64,000 bases of DNA from Paenarthrobacter sp. A20 (GTDB lineage Bacteria; Actinomycetota; Actinomycetes; Actinomycetales; Micrococcaceae): positions 4,712,001 to 4,776,000 of the forward strand of contig NZ_JALJWH010000001.1 of assembly GCF_024168825.1 (NCBI RefSeq). The letters run 5' to 3'. The translations under genes were made by a program, and so were the position numbers. Numbering within the stretch: position 1 is the first letter of the stretch; each line of letters opens with the position of its first letter. Below are positions 7,180-16,141 of the stretch, one piece after another. A model generated the notes under the pieces. It was not told where the DNA came from. It ran no database searches and was given only the letters and a program-made list of their open reading frames with translations.

Positions 7180-7900
7180 GGCGGCGGATCTCCTCGCGAA
7201 GACGGCGGGTAATGACACCGGTCAGCTCCCCGGCACGGCCGGCATCGGTACGGTGTTCCTCGGTGACATCCCACTCGGCCACCACCCGACCAGGACGCGA
7301 GGACAACAGCAGCACGCGCTGACCCAGACGAACAGCCTCGCGCACGTTATGCGTCACGAACACGATGGTCCGGCCCGTTTCCTTCCAGATCCGCTCCAGC
7401 TCGTCATGCAGAAGATCGCGGGTGATCGCATCGAGGGCAGCAAACGGCTCATCCATCAGCAGCAACTGCCGATCCTGGGCCAAGGAACGGGCCAACGCGA
7501 CGCGCTGCCTCATGCCGCCGGACAGTTCGTGGGGACGCTTATCCCCCGCGCCGCCCAGGTGCACCAGTTCCAACAGCTCGGCGGCACGGGCACGCCGGCT
7601 CGCCTTCGTGCTGGACTTGTCTGCCAGCTGCAACGCCAACTCAATGTTGCCGCGTGCCGTCAGCCACGGGAACAAGGCCGCGTCCTGGAACATGAAGGCC
7701 GCGCCGTCGCTGGGTACTTCAAGAGCGCCCGACGTCGGCGGTTCCAGTCCCGCCATGATGTTCAGCAAGGTGGACTTACCGCAGCCGGACGCACCGAGGA
7801 GGGCGACGAACTCGCCTTGAGCGATGGTGGCGTTGACGTCGTCCAGCACCGGGGCGCCGTCGCCGAAGCGTTTGCCCAGGTTCTCGAGTACGACTGGCAT
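7169..7900 (-). CDS. ssuB: Sulfonate-type ABC transporter ATP-binding protein
   Basis: 243 aa with Walker A GASGCGKST, Q-loop 'FMFQDAALFPWL', signature LSGGMRQRVALARSL, Walker B LLLMDEP and H-loop 'VTHNVREA'. 'LTARGNIEL' and the HNVREA motif are typical of the SsuB/TauB/NrtC group. Start at 7900 selected because AAGGA lies at proper spacing; in-frame ATGs at 7915 and 7942 lack it. Overlaps ssuC. Confidence 0.88.
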   Translation of the reverse strand: MPVVLENLGKRFGDGAPVLDDVNATIAQGEFVALLGASGCGKSTLLNIMAGLEPPTSGALEVPSDGAAFMFQDAALFPWLTARGNIELALQLADKSSTKASRRARAAELLELVHLGGAGDKRPHELSGGMRQRVALARSLAQDRQLLLMDEPFAALDAITRDLLHDELERIWKETGRTIVFVTHNVREAVRLGQRVLLLSSRPGRVVAEWDVTEEHRTDAGRAGELTGVITRRLREEIRRHAK

Positions 7901-7996
7901 GGTCCCGTCCTTCATGTTGATTGGTAGAGCTGATGCGGCCAAAAGCCGGCCCGCTCCCCCATGATTCGGAGGGGAAGCGGACCAGCCCGTTACTGC

Positions 7997-9148
7997 TTAG
8001 TCCTGGCCAAGACCTGCGGCTGAGGTCTTCTTGCCTTCAACCTCGTTCAAGGTGCGGAGATCGAAGATGCCGTTGATGTCGGCCTGCTGGGTGGTCCCGG
8101 CCTTGACACCGTCCTCCAACAGCTTGTTGTACGTCCCGGCCAGCGGGTCGGTAGTGAACTTGATGTTCTGGAGCGCACGCTCAATCACGTTGGCCGGCAG
8201 CGGCTTGCCTGCCGTGTCCTTGAGGACCGCGTTGATGGTGGTCGCCTTCTCCGAAGCGGAAGCCGAATTGAGCCAGTTCACGGATTCCACGTGGCCCTTC
8301 AGGAGGGCCTTCACGGTTTCCGGGTGTTCGGCAGCGAACTTCTTGTTCACGATCAGGATGGTGGTGGTGAAGTCACCGTTTTCCCACAGGTCCTTCTCGT
8401 CAACCAGGACCTTCGCTCCTGCTTCGAGCACCAGGCGGGAGGCCCACGGCTCAGGCAACCACGCGCCGTCGAGCTTTCCATCCTGGAAGAGCTTCAGCGA
8501 CTGGGCGTTTTCGGTCGGGTTGATGTTGACGTCGCCGCTGCCATCAGTGTTGGTCTTGAAACCCTGGCCACCAAGCCAGGCGCGGAGAGCCACGTCCTGG
8601 GTTCCTCCGAGCTGCGGGGAGCTGAGGATCTTACCCTTGAGATCGGCCGCGGAGTTGATCTCCGGCTTGACCACCAACTGCGCACCGCCGGACGCTGCAC
8701 CGGCGATGATGCTGATGGACTCGCCCTTGCTCTTGACGAAGGAGTTGATGGCCGGGTTCGGGCCGATGTAGGTGGCGTCGATGGCGCCGGCGTTCAAGGC
8801 TTCGATCGCGGCCGGGCCGGCGTTGAAGACCTGGGTGCTGAGTTTGGTGTCGCCGAGTTCCTTGGCGATCAGGCCCTTGCTGGTACCTACCAGCGCCGGG
8901 CCGTGGGTGACGTTGCTGAAGTAACCGAGCTTCAGCTCAGCAGCCGGCGACGTGGTGGGGGCCGGGGCGGCCTGGTTGTTCTGCGAAACAGCGGAAGCAA
9001 CGGCGGCGCCTGCACCGATCAGCAGCACCAGGCCGACGGCCAGGCCGATTTCCAGGGTGCGGCGGCGCTTGGGCTTGGATGCGGTCTCACCGGCGACGAT
9101 GCGGGTGGTACCGGAATCGGGTTTCTGTGACTCGGGAGTGTTCGACAT
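7997..9148 (-). CDS. ssuA: Sulfonate-type ABC transporter substrate-binding protein
   Basis: 383 aa. Long cytosolic N-terminus, one membrane segment (about residues 32-55) and no lipobox cysteine, so probably anchored by the uncleaved segment. Mature part matches SsuA/NrtA periplasmic-binding proteins: 'LKLGYFSNVTHGPALVG', 'GPAAIEALNAGAIDATYIGPNPAINSF' and 'DGAWLPEPWASRL'. Heads the ssuABC operon, 155 bp after mmuM, and is preceded by AAGGACCC. A nitrate or bicarbonate ligand cannot be excluded from sequence, but the sulfur block favours sulfonates. Confidence 0.83.
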   Translation of the reverse strand: MSNTPESQKPDSGTTRIVAGETASKPKRRRTLEIGLAVGLVLLIGAGAAVASAVSQNNQAAPAPTTSPAAELKLGYFSNVTHGPALVGTSKGLIAKELGDTKLSTQVFNAGPAAIEALNAGAIDATYIGPNPAINSFVKSKGESISIIAGAASGGAQLVVKPEINSAADLKGKILSSPQLGGTQDVALRAWLGGQGFKTNTDGSGDVNINPTENAQSLKLFQDGKLDGAWLPEPWASRLVLEAGAKVLVDEKDLWENGDFTTTILIVNKKFAAEHPETVKALLKGHVESVNWLNSASASEKATTINAVLKDTAGKPLPANVIERALQNIKFTTDPLAGTYNKLLEDGVKAGTTQQADINGIFDLRTLNEVEGKKTSAAGLGQD

Positions 9149-9303
9149 GAGGGTGGGTCCTTAGGAGATGTGGGATGCGAGCGGGGCGAAGATCAGGCCC
9201 CGTGACATCGCCCGTCGAGGGCAAGCAAGGACCATTCCGGAGAGGTCATGCCTTCACAGTAGGGACTGTCATATTTCGGCTTCAATCCCGTAGAAATCAA
9301 GGT

Positions 9304-10257
9304 TCACGCGGGTTCACGTGGCGTCATATTCGCCGCGAGGGCTTCAATGTCGCGCGGAGTTGTGCGGCAGCAGCCACCCATGAGATGGGCGCCCCGGTCC
9401 TGCCAAACAGCTGCGTTGCCGGCCAAGGTTCCGGTGCCTTGAACGCCCTTCGACGGACCCCACTTCTTGGTCACGGCATCGTACGTCTCCCCCGAATTCG
9501 GGTAGGCCACCAGCGGCTTGTCGGAGGACTGCTGCAGGGTGCCCAGCGCGTCCGTCACCAGTTCCAGCGGCACACAATTGACCCCGACGGCGGCCACCCG
9601 CGGTTCCGCGCGCAGCAGCGCAGCGACGTCCGCAAGGGGCGTTCCATCACTGATGTGGCTGCTGTCCCGCAGCGTAAACGTAAACCAGGATTCGACGTCG
9701 AACTCCGCCACGAGCGCCAACAGCGCCTCCGCTTCGGCGTACGACGGCAGGGTCTCGCACGCCAGGAAATCGGCCCCGGCCTCCACCAGCGCCGCAATAC
9801 GGGGGCGGTGAAAATCCTGGAATTCTGCGGCGGAAAGCGTGTAGTCCCCACGGTATTCGGAGCCATCGGCGAGGTAAGCGCCGTAGGGTCCAACGGATCC
9901 GGCCACCAACAAAGGGCCGCTCGCAGACCCCTCCGCCAAGGCTTCCTGGCGGGCTTCGTCGGCCAGCCGGACGCTCAATGCCACCAACTCCAACGACTCG
10001 TCAACGGACAACCCGCGCCGCGCAAAGCCCTGCGGAGTGGCCTGGTAGCTGGCCGTGATGGCTACGGAGGCACCGGCGTCGAAGTAGTCGCGGTGGACTT
10101 GCTTGATCAGGTGCGGCTGCTCCAGCAGGACCTTGGCAGACCACAACGCGTCTTCCAGGTCGCAGCCGTGGGCCTCCAATTCCGTGGCTAACGCACCGTC
10201 CAGGACCAGGTCCTTGCCGGCGTTGAGGAGAGTGCTGAGCGAGGTGTTCTGTGGCAT
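9304..10257 (-). CDS. mmuM: Homocysteine S-methyltransferase
   Basis: 317 aa. Zn-binding cysteines are visible in 'GVNC' and the C-terminal 'MGGCCRTTP', as in MmuM/BHMT-type enzymes; 'VLDGALATELEAHG' begins the barrel and 'AGSVGPYGAYLADGSEYRGDY' is the diagnostic S-methylmethionine-type segment. Transfers a methyl group (probably from S-methylmethionine) to homocysteine, yielding methionine. ATG at 10257 has AAGGA at good spacing; the frame is open further upstream into the cysN terminator, which is not coding. Confidence 0.9.
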   Translation of the reverse strand: MPQNTSLSTLLNAGKDLVLDGALATELEAHGCDLEDALWSAKVLLEQPHLIKQVHRDYFDAGASVAITASYQATPQGFARRGLSVDESLELVALSVRLADEARQEALAEGSASGPLLVAGSVGPYGAYLADGSEYRGDYTLSAAEFQDFHRPRIAALVEAGADFLACETLPSYAEAEALLALVAEFDVESWFTFTLRDSSHISDGTPLADVAALLRAEPRVAAVGVNCVPLELVTDALGTLQQSSDKPLVAYPNSGETYDAVTKKWGPSKGVQGTGTLAGNAAVWQDRGAHLMGGCCRTTPRDIEALAANMTPREPA

Positions 10258-10268
10258 GGGTCCTTCCC

Positions 10269-10342
10269 CAAAAAAAGAAAACCGCAGCCTGTTCGAAATT
10301 CCCGCCGTACAACGTGAGGAGTCGCGAACAAGCTGCGGTTTT
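10269..10342 (-). terminator. Terminator of the cysN transcript
   Basis: Arms AAAACCGCAGC-TGTTCG (10278-10295) and CGAACA-GCTGCGGTTTT (10325-10342) form a 17-bp stem with one bulge; on the minus strand the stem is followed by TTTTCTTTTTTT. It separates cysN from mmuM. Confidence 0.8.
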
Positions 10343-10358
10343 GTGACTACGTGTGACC

Positions 10359-11771
10359 CTAGATGACGTAACGTTCGTCTTCGTGGTCGCCTGGGTGGTC
10401 CTTGACCAAGCCGGCGGCAAGGGTGTTGCCGTCGATGGGGTCGATCACCAGGAAAGCGCCCGTGCGCCGGTGGTGCAGGTAGTTCTCCAACGGCAACGGA
10501 GCAGACAGTCGCAGCTGCGCATGGCCGATGTCGTTGAGCTCCAGGTTGGACGCAGGCTCCACGTTGAAGGTGGCCAGGTCCAGCTTGCCAGTGACGTTGC
10601 GGACCAAGGCCTGCACAGTGCGCGTACCGTGCTTGACCAGGACCTTCTGGCCTTCGCGGAGCGGCTTCGGCGAGAGCCAAGCCAACGACGCATACAGGTC
10701 AGCAGTGCTCTCGCGGACCGTGCCGGCGGCGGCGATGGTGTCGCCACGGGCGATGTCGATCTCGTCAGCCAAACGGACAGCCACCGACTGCGGAGCGGCA
10801 GCCTCGTCCAGCGACTGGCCAGCGAAATCGATGCCCACAACGGTGGTGGTGCGCGGCTCGTGACCCGGGCTGATAACGGAAACTTCGTCGCCAACCTTCA
10901 CCGAGCCCTCAGTGATCTGGCCTGCATAGGCACGGTAATCGCGGTACGCCTCCACATCAAGCCCGGCAGCAACAGCATCCGGAGCCAAGGCACCCTGAGG
11001 ACGGATCACCAGCTGGACCGGGAAACGGAAGCTCTCCAGGTCTGCCTCAAGCTCGTCAGCCGCCGGGAGGGTTTCGAGGACCTCCAACAGCGCTGGACCG
11101 GTGTACCAAGGGCTGCGCTCGGAGCGGTCCACCACGTTGTCGCCGTCCAGCGCCGAAACGGGAACCACCAGCAAGTCGGCCACACCATCAGACCCAAGGC
11201 CAAGCTCGCGGGCAACCTTCTGCACGTCCGCTTCGATGTCGCGGAACACCTGCTCGCTGAAGTCCACCAGGTCGATCTTGTTCACGGCCACAATCACGTG
11301 GGCAACGCGCAGCAGTTGCAGCACGGACAGGTGCCGGCGGGTCTGCTCCAGGACACCCTTACGGGCGTCGATGAGTACGACGACGGCATCCGCAGTGGAC
11401 GCGCCGGTCACCGTGTTCTTGGTGTACTGAACGTGGCCGGGGCAGTCCGCCAGGATGAAGCTGCGGCGGTCCGTTGCGAAGTAGCGGTAGGCCACATCGA
11501 TGGTGATTCCCTGCTCGCGCTCGGCACGCAGGCCGTCGGTCAGGAGGGCGAGGTCGATCCCGCCCTTTTCCCCGCCGAAGCCGCGGTCCGCAGAGGTGCG
11601 GGCAACGGCGTCGAGCGTGTCAGCAAGAATCGCCTTCGAATCGTGAAGGAGGCGGCCCACCAAAGTGGACTTGCCGTCGTCCACCGAGCCGGCAGTCGCG
11701 AAACGGAAGAGCGTGGACGGAAGCGCCTCGGAGTTGAGTCCGGCGTCCAGGAGTGCGGTTTCGGTGCTCAT
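10359..11771 (-). CDS. cysN: Sulfate adenylyltransferase subunit 1 (GTPase)
   Basis: 470 aa. GTP-binding motifs: G1 GSVDDGKST, G3 DCPGH, G4 NKID; then EF-Tu-like beta-barrel domains ('GQITEGSVKVGDEVSV'). CysN hydrolyses GTP to drive APS formation by CysD. No C-terminal APS-kinase (CysC) domain, consistent with a pathway that reduces APS directly (see cysH). Its ATG follows the cysD stop with no gap, so both are made from one mRNA. Confidence 0.95.
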   Translation of the reverse strand: MSTETALLDAGLNSEALPSTLFRFATAGSVDDGKSTLVGRLLHDSKAILADTLDAVARTSADRGFGGEKGGIDLALLTDGLRAEREQGITIDVAYRYFATDRRSFILADCPGHVQYTKNTVTGASTADAVVVLIDARKGVLEQTRRHLSVLQLLRVAHVIVAVNKIDLVDFSEQVFRDIEADVQKVARELGLGSDGVADLLVVPVSALDGDNVVDRSERSPWYTGPALLEVLETLPAADELEADLESFRFPVQLVIRPQGALAPDAVAAGLDVEAYRDYRAYAGQITEGSVKVGDEVSVISPGHEPRTTTVVGIDFAGQSLDEAAAPQSVAVRLADEIDIARGDTIAAAGTVRESTADLYASLAWLSPKPLREGQKVLVKHGTRTVQALVRNVTGKLDLATFNVEPASNLELNDIGHAQLRLSAPLPLENYLHHRRTGAFLVIDPIDGNTLAAGLVKDHPGDHEDERYVI

Positions 11772-12731
11772 TTAGAAGTAGCCGTCCTTCTTGCGGTCTT
11801 CCATGGCGGCCTCGGAGATGCGGTCATCTGCTCGGGTGGCGCCACGTTCGGTCAGGGTGGAGGCAGCGACTTCAACAACGACGTCGGCCACGGTGCGTGC
11901 ATCGGACTCAACAGCACCGGTGCAGGACATGTCGCCTACCGTGCGGTACCGGACCAGCTTGGTGATGACGTCCTCGTGCGGCAGCGGCTGGGAAACCTCG
12001 CCCACTGCCCGCCACATGCCGTCGCGGGCGAAAACTTCGCGCTCGTGGGCGTAGTAGAGGCCCGGGAGCTCGATGTTCTCTCGCTCGATGTAGCGCCAAA
12101 TGTCCAGCTCGGTCCAGTTGCTGATGGGGAACGCACGGACATGCTGGCCCACCGTGTGGCGGCCGTTGTACAGGTTCCACAGCTCGGGGCGCTGGTTGCG
12201 CGGATCCCACTGGCCGAATTCGTCACGGAGGCTCAAGATGCGCTCCTTGGCGCGGGCCTTGTCCTCATCACGGCGGCCGCCGCCAAAGACGGCGTCGAAC
12301 TTGTTTTTCTGGATCGCATCAAGCAAGGGAACAGTCTGCAGCGGATTGCGGGTGCCATCGGCACGCTCGGCCAGCTCGCCGCGGTCAATGAACTCCTGGA
12401 CCGAGCCGACAACCAGCTTCAGGCCCAGGCGCTCCACCGTACGGTCCCGGAAGTCAATGACCTCGGGGAAGTTATGCCCCGTGTCCACGTGCAGGACGGG
12501 GAACGGAACCTTGCCCGGCCAGAACGCCTTCGTGGCAAGGTGCAGCATGACCACGGAGTCCTTGCCACCGGAGAACAGCAGCGCGGGCTTCTCGAACTCG
12601 GCGACAACCTCGCGGATGATATGAATCGCTTCGGACTCGAGGGTGTCCAGGCTGGAGAGACGCTCCGCTGAAGGGGCGTCGACTGCCGCTGCAACTTCCA
12701 CCGTGGACTCCTCTGTTGTGTACGTGCTCAT
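11772..12731 (-). CDS. cysD: Sulfate adenylyltransferase subunit 2
   Basis: 319 aa with PP-loop SGGKDS, 'LHVDTGHNFPEVIDFRD', 'FGGGRRDEDKARAKER' and a C-terminal 'AAMEDRKKDGYF' typical of CysD. Converts sulfate and ATP to APS together with CysN. The first ~20 residues before 'LSSLDTLESEAIHI' are Ala/Glu-rich and longer than usual. The ATG overlaps the cysH stop by 4 nt (ATGA). Confidence 0.95.
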   Translation of the reverse strand: MSTYTTEESTVEVAAAVDAPSAERLSSLDTLESEAIHIIREVVAEFEKPALLFSGGKDSVVMLHLATKAFWPGKVPFPVLHVDTGHNFPEVIDFRDRTVERLGLKLVVGSVQEFIDRGELAERADGTRNPLQTVPLLDAIQKNKFDAVFGGGRRDEDKARAKERILSLRDEFGQWDPRNQRPELWNLYNGRHTVGQHVRAFPISNWTELDIWRYIERENIELPGLYYAHEREVFARDGMWRAVGEVSQPLPHEDVITKLVRYRTVGDMSCTGAVESDARTVADVVVEVAASTLTERGATRADDRISEAAMEDRKKDGYF

Positions 12732-13480
12732 GTGTGTAGTCCGCATTCTGTCTTGTCGGATCCTGCCCAGCGGCCGGCTCGGGGGTCTTCGCCCGGGGCC
12801 ACTTTGCGGGTGCAGGGCTGGCAGCCGATGGACGGGTAGCCCTGGCTCAAGAGGGGGTTGACCGGAAGGATGTTGTCCTCGGAGTACTCGATCAGCTGAT
12901 CGAAGGTCCAATCGACCATCGGGTTCACCTTGACCAGGCCGAAACCCTCATCCCAGGTGACCACCGGCGTGTTGGTTCGTGTAGGTCCCTCGTCACGTCG
13001 GACCCCGGTGAACCACACTTCATAACCGGCCAGCGAACGGCGCAGGGGCTGGACTTTGCGCAGCGCGCAGCACTGGGCGGGGTCGCGGGCGAACAGGTCC
13101 TTGCCAAGCAGGCGGTCCTGCTGCTCCACGGTGCTTTCCGGAAGAACGTCCACCACGTTGACGCGGAGGTTTGCTGCGACTTCGTCGCGGGTCTCGTACG
13201 TTTCCTTGAAGTGGTAGCCGGTCTCCAGGAACAAGACGTCGACGCCGGGAAGCTGGTCAGCGACCAAGGCCGGCAGGACGGCGTCGGCCATGGAGCAGGC
13301 CACCGTCACTGTGGGCAGTTCGAAATTGCGGGCCACCCAGGCGATGACGTCCCGGGCAGGGGCGTTCCAGCCGAGTTCAGCGGCTCCGGCTTCGGCCAGG
13401 GCCTTGAGCTCTTCGTGGGAACGCAGCGCCGGCCGGGCTGCTGCACTGGCGAGGTTGGTAATAGTGACGGGATCTGTCAT
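12728..13480 (-). CDS. cysH: Adenylylsulfate (APS) reductase, assimilatory
   Basis: 250 aa. Two cysteine pairs, 'CCALRK' and 'CQPC', are the [4Fe-4S] ligands that distinguish APS reductases from iron-free PAPS reductases, and the C-terminal 'ECGLH' holds the catalytic cysteine. Produces sulfite from APS with thioredoxin. The lack of a CysC domain or gene in the operon agrees with APS as substrate. Overlaps both neighbours by 4 nt (ATGA). Confidence 0.93.
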   Translation of the reverse strand: MTDPVTITNLASAAARPALRSHEELKALAEAGAAELGWNAPARDVIAWVARNFELPTVTVACSMADAVLPALVADQLPGVDVLFLETGYHFKETYETRDEVAANLRVNVVDVLPESTVEQQDRLLGKDLFARDPAQCCALRKVQPLRRSLAGYEVWFTGVRRDEGPTRTNTPVVTWDEGFGLVKVNPMVDWTFDQLIEYSEDNILPVNPLLSQGYPSIGCQPCTRKVAPGEDPRAGRWAGSDKTECGLHT

Positions 13481-15219
13481 TGGAGATCTCCTTCGTCGGC
13501 GGAGTGTGCCCACTCAGCGAAGGTCTGGCCCTCGGCGCCAACGGCGACGAACTTACGGACCACGCGCTCCACGTAATCGGGCAGGTCTTCCACCGTGACC
13601 TTCAGGCCACGGACGGTACGTCCCAAACCGGCTTCCTCGCGCTCGTTGTTCGCCAGCCCGCCACCGAGGTGGACCTGGAAACCCGGGGTGGGGTCGCCGT
13701 CGGGCGTTGGCAGCATCATGCCCTTCAGGCCGATATCGGCCGTCTGGATACGTGCGCAGGAGTTCGGGCAGCCGTTGATGTGGAGGGACAGTGCCGAGGG
13801 CAGCTGCTTGGTCTCCACGAGGTCGGCCAGGCGGCGTTCGAGTTCAGCGATGGCCGTTGCGGCTGTGACCTTGGTTTCCACGATGGCCAGCTTGCAGAAC
13901 TCGATGCCCGTGCAGGCAATGGTGCCGCGGCGGAACACGGACGGACGGGCGGAGAGGCCCAACGTGTCCAGTTCAGCGATCAGGGGCTCAACCTGTTCCT
14001 TGGCAACGTCAAGGATGACCAGCTTCTGGTGCGGTGTAGTGCGCAGGCGGTAGCTGCCATGCTTCTCCAAGGTGTCCGCCAGCGTGACAAGTGCCTCGCC
14101 GGAGGTCCGGCCCACAGTCGGGGTCACACCGATGAAGAACTTGCCATCCTTCTGCTCGTGGACGCCGATGTGGTCTCCGGGAGCCGTGGGCTTCGGAGCG
14201 GCAGGGCCGTCCGGAAGCTTGAAGCCGAGGTATTCGTCTTCAAGGATCTGGCGGAACTTCGCCGGACCCCAGTCGTTCATGAGGAACTTCAGGCGGGCCT
14301 TGGTGCGCATGCGGCGGTAACCGTAATCGCGGAAGATGCTGGTGACGCCAAGCCATACTTCAGCTGCAACATCGGCGGAGACGAACACACCGAGGCGTTC
14401 GGCCAGGCGCGGGTTGGTGGACAGGCCGCCGCCAACCCAGAGGTCGTAACCGGCACCGTGCTCGGGGTGGACCACGCCTACCAGGGCGAAGTCGTTGATC
14501 TCGTGCACCACGTCCTGGGACGGGTGGCCGGTGATGGCGGTCTTGTATTTGCGGGGCAGGTTGGCCAGCTCCGGGTCACCGATGAACCGTTCGGCGAGCT
14601 CGTGGATGAGCGGCGTCGGATCAATGATCTCGTCCTTGGCAATGCCCGCAACCGGGGAACCGAGGATGACGCGCGGAACATCGCCGCAGGCCTCGGTGGT
14701 GGACAGACCGATGGACTCAAGGCGGCGCCAGATCTCCGGCACGTCCTCAACGCGGATCCAGTGCAGCTGGATGTTCTGGCGGTCCGTGAGGTCGGCCGAG
14801 CCGCGGGCGAAGTCCACGGAGATCTGGCCAATGACGCGCAACTGCTCGGTGGTGAGCGCACCGCCGTCGATACGCACGCGCAGCATGAAGTACTTGTCCT
14901 CGAGCTCGTGCGGTTCAAGGGTTGCCGTCTTGCCGCCGTCGATCCCGGGCTTGCGCTGGGTGTAGAGGCCCCACCAGCGGAAGCGGCCGTGAAGGTCCGT
15001 GCCGTCGATCGAGTCGAAGCCTTCTTTGGAGTAGACAGACTCAATCCGCTCACGGACGTTGAGTCCGCTGTCTTCCTGCTTCCAGGTTTCGTTGGCGTTC
15101 AGGGGCGCGGTGCCGTCAACCTTCCACTGGCCGTGTGGCTTGGCGGCAGGGCGGGTGCGTGCTGGGCGCGAGGGAACTGCGGTGTCCGCGGACGCACCGG
15201 CTACAGCTGTATCTGTCAT
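13477..15219 (-). CDS. sirA: Ferredoxin-dependent sulfite reductase
   Basis: 580 aa, two-fold repeat architecture of sulfite/nitrite reductases. Siroheme-[4Fe-4S] ligands in 'CTGIEFC' and 'NGCPNSC'. 'HWIRVEDVPEIWRRL' and 'TEACGDVPRVILGSP' are typical of the actinobacterial SirA/NirA group. Position at the head of cysHDN indicates sulfite (six-electron reduction to sulfide) rather than nitrite. The first 40 residues are Ala/Pro-rich and variable; start 15219 (MTDT) taken as the ATG nearest to the conserved part. Confidence 0.9.
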   Translation of the reverse strand: MTDTAVAGASADTAVPSRPARTRPAAKPHGQWKVDGTAPLNANETWKQEDSGLNVRERIESVYSKEGFDSIDGTDLHGRFRWWGLYTQRKPGIDGGKTATLEPHELEDKYFMLRVRIDGGALTTEQLRVIGQISVDFARGSADLTDRQNIQLHWIRVEDVPEIWRRLESIGLSTTEACGDVPRVILGSPVAGIAKDEIIDPTPLIHELAERFIGDPELANLPRKYKTAITGHPSQDVVHEINDFALVGVVHPEHGAGYDLWVGGGLSTNPRLAERLGVFVSADVAAEVWLGVTSIFRDYGYRRMRTKARLKFLMNDWGPAKFRQILEDEYLGFKLPDGPAAPKPTAPGDHIGVHEQKDGKFFIGVTPTVGRTSGEALVTLADTLEKHGSYRLRTTPHQKLVILDVAKEQVEPLIAELDTLGLSARPSVFRRGTIACTGIEFCKLAIVETKVTAATAIAELERRLADLVETKQLPSALSLHINGCPNSCARIQTADIGLKGMMLPTPDGDPTPGFQVHLGGGLANNEREEAGLGRTVRGLKVTVEDLPDYVERVVRKFVAVGAEGQTFAEWAHSADEGDLQ

Positions 15220-15254
15220 ATCTCGACTGTAGGTCTGGCCAGTTTTCGCCAGCA

Positions 15255-15315
15255 AAGGTCCGGAAACGCTAAGTCACCTAGGGAAACATTTCGTCACGAA
15301 GGGGTTCCGGACCTT
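15255..15315 (-). promoter_or_regulatory. Inverted repeat in the sulfur-operon leader
   Basis: Perfect 11-bp arms AAGGTCCGGAA (15255-15265) and TTCCGGACCTT (15305-15315), 39 nt apart, upstream of sirA and downstream of the chelatase stop. Could be a regulator site pair, an mRNA leader structure or a terminator of the chelatase gene; no T-run supports the last option well. Confidence 0.45.
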
Positions 15316-15373
15316 GTTCAAGGACGCTACTTATGCAGGTTCCCGCCGGGTTTAGCCGCCCCTTGCTTGCGCG

Positions 15374-16078
15374 TCAGGAAGGGTTGCCAACTACGGCGTC
15401 GTAGCGTTCCAAGGCGATCTCAGCGAGCACCTGCGACGGCAGCAGCGGTGCCGTAACAATGTCTGCTCCGGCCTTGGCCAGCTGGTCGTGGAAGTAACCG
15501 GTAGCCAGTAGGTAGGAGGAGATGAAGACCCTTCCTGTCCCACCATCAGAGGCGAGTTCCGCACGCAAGGAGGCGACGCCGTCGGGCACTGTTGGCTGGG
15601 CGCTGGCGCCATAGGCCACCCGCACCTTGTTCGGCAGCAGCTCGGCGAGCAACCGTGCTTGCTCTTCCGAGTCCACGGAGCCGTCAGGGAGGGACGATCC
15701 CGCGGCAGCCAGCAGCACGCCGTCGTCTTCAGTCAGTCCAGCGGCGCGCAGGTGGGTGGCGAGCAGCTCGGCAAGCCGCGCATCGGGGCCGAGCGGCCGG
15801 GCAGCCACAACTTCGGGCCGGCTCTTGATCGCCTTGGGCACGTCCACCTTGACGTGGAAGCCGGTGGACAGCAAAAGCGGTACGACGACGGCGGCAGTCC
15901 CCCCGGGCATGTTTTCCACCACACCGGACAATTCGGGTTCCTGCACGTCAACGTATGCCTCCAGGACCTGCAATCCGGGACGGAGGGCTTCGATTTCAGC
16001 CATGACCCGGCGGATGGCTGCCTGGCCTTCGGCGTTGCGGGTTCCGTGGGCGCACGCGATCAAAACGGGGCTGTTCAT
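15374..16078 (-). CDS. Sirohydrochlorin ferrochelatase (CbiX/SirB type)
   Basis: 234 aa with the two-half CbiX/SirB fold: N-terminal 'LIACAHGTRNAEG' contains the metal-binding His, 'VVVPLLLSTGFHVKVDVP' holds the second, and 'VFISSYLLATGYFHDQLAKAGAD' is the matching second half. Inserts Fe(II) into sirohydrochlorin to make siroheme, the cofactor of the sulfite reductase encoded next. ATG lies 7 nt after TACGCT with no Shine-Dalgarno, so the mRNA is probably leaderless. Confidence 0.88.
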   Translation of the reverse strand: MNSPVLIACAHGTRNAEGQAAIRRVMAEIEALRPGLQVLEAYVDVQEPELSGVVENMPGGTAAVVVPLLLSTGFHVKVDVPKAIKSRPEVVAARPLGPDARLAELLATHLRAAGLTEDDGVLLAAAGSSLPDGSVDSEEQARLLAELLPNKVRVAYGASAQPTVPDGVASLRAELASDGGTGRVFISSYLLATGYFHDQLAKAGADIVTAPLLPSQVLAEIALERYDAVVGNPS

Positions 16079-16085
16079 GGGAGCT

Positions 16086-16091
16086 AGCGTA
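16086..16091 (-). promoter_or_regulatory. -10 box of a probably leaderless transcript (chelatase)
   Basis: TACGCT on the minus strand, 7 nt before the ATG at 16078; no ribosome-binding site. Confidence 0.4.
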
Positions 16092-16141
16092 ACGTTGAGC
16101 CAGCATCTGTTGAGAGCCGTACCCAGAAAGAACCCGTCCAC

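Noticed and set aside
10258..10358. Possible SAM-type riboswitch before mmuM
   Set aside because: The structure is explained by the cysN terminator; no riboswitch core motifs seen.
10353..12671. 772-codon open frame on the plus strand
   Set aside because: Antisense to cysN and cysD, whose motifs are unmistakable; long antisense frames are common at this GC content.
13480..15456. 658-codon open frame on the plus strand
   Set aside because: Antisense to sirA; no recognisable domain and no ribosome-binding site.
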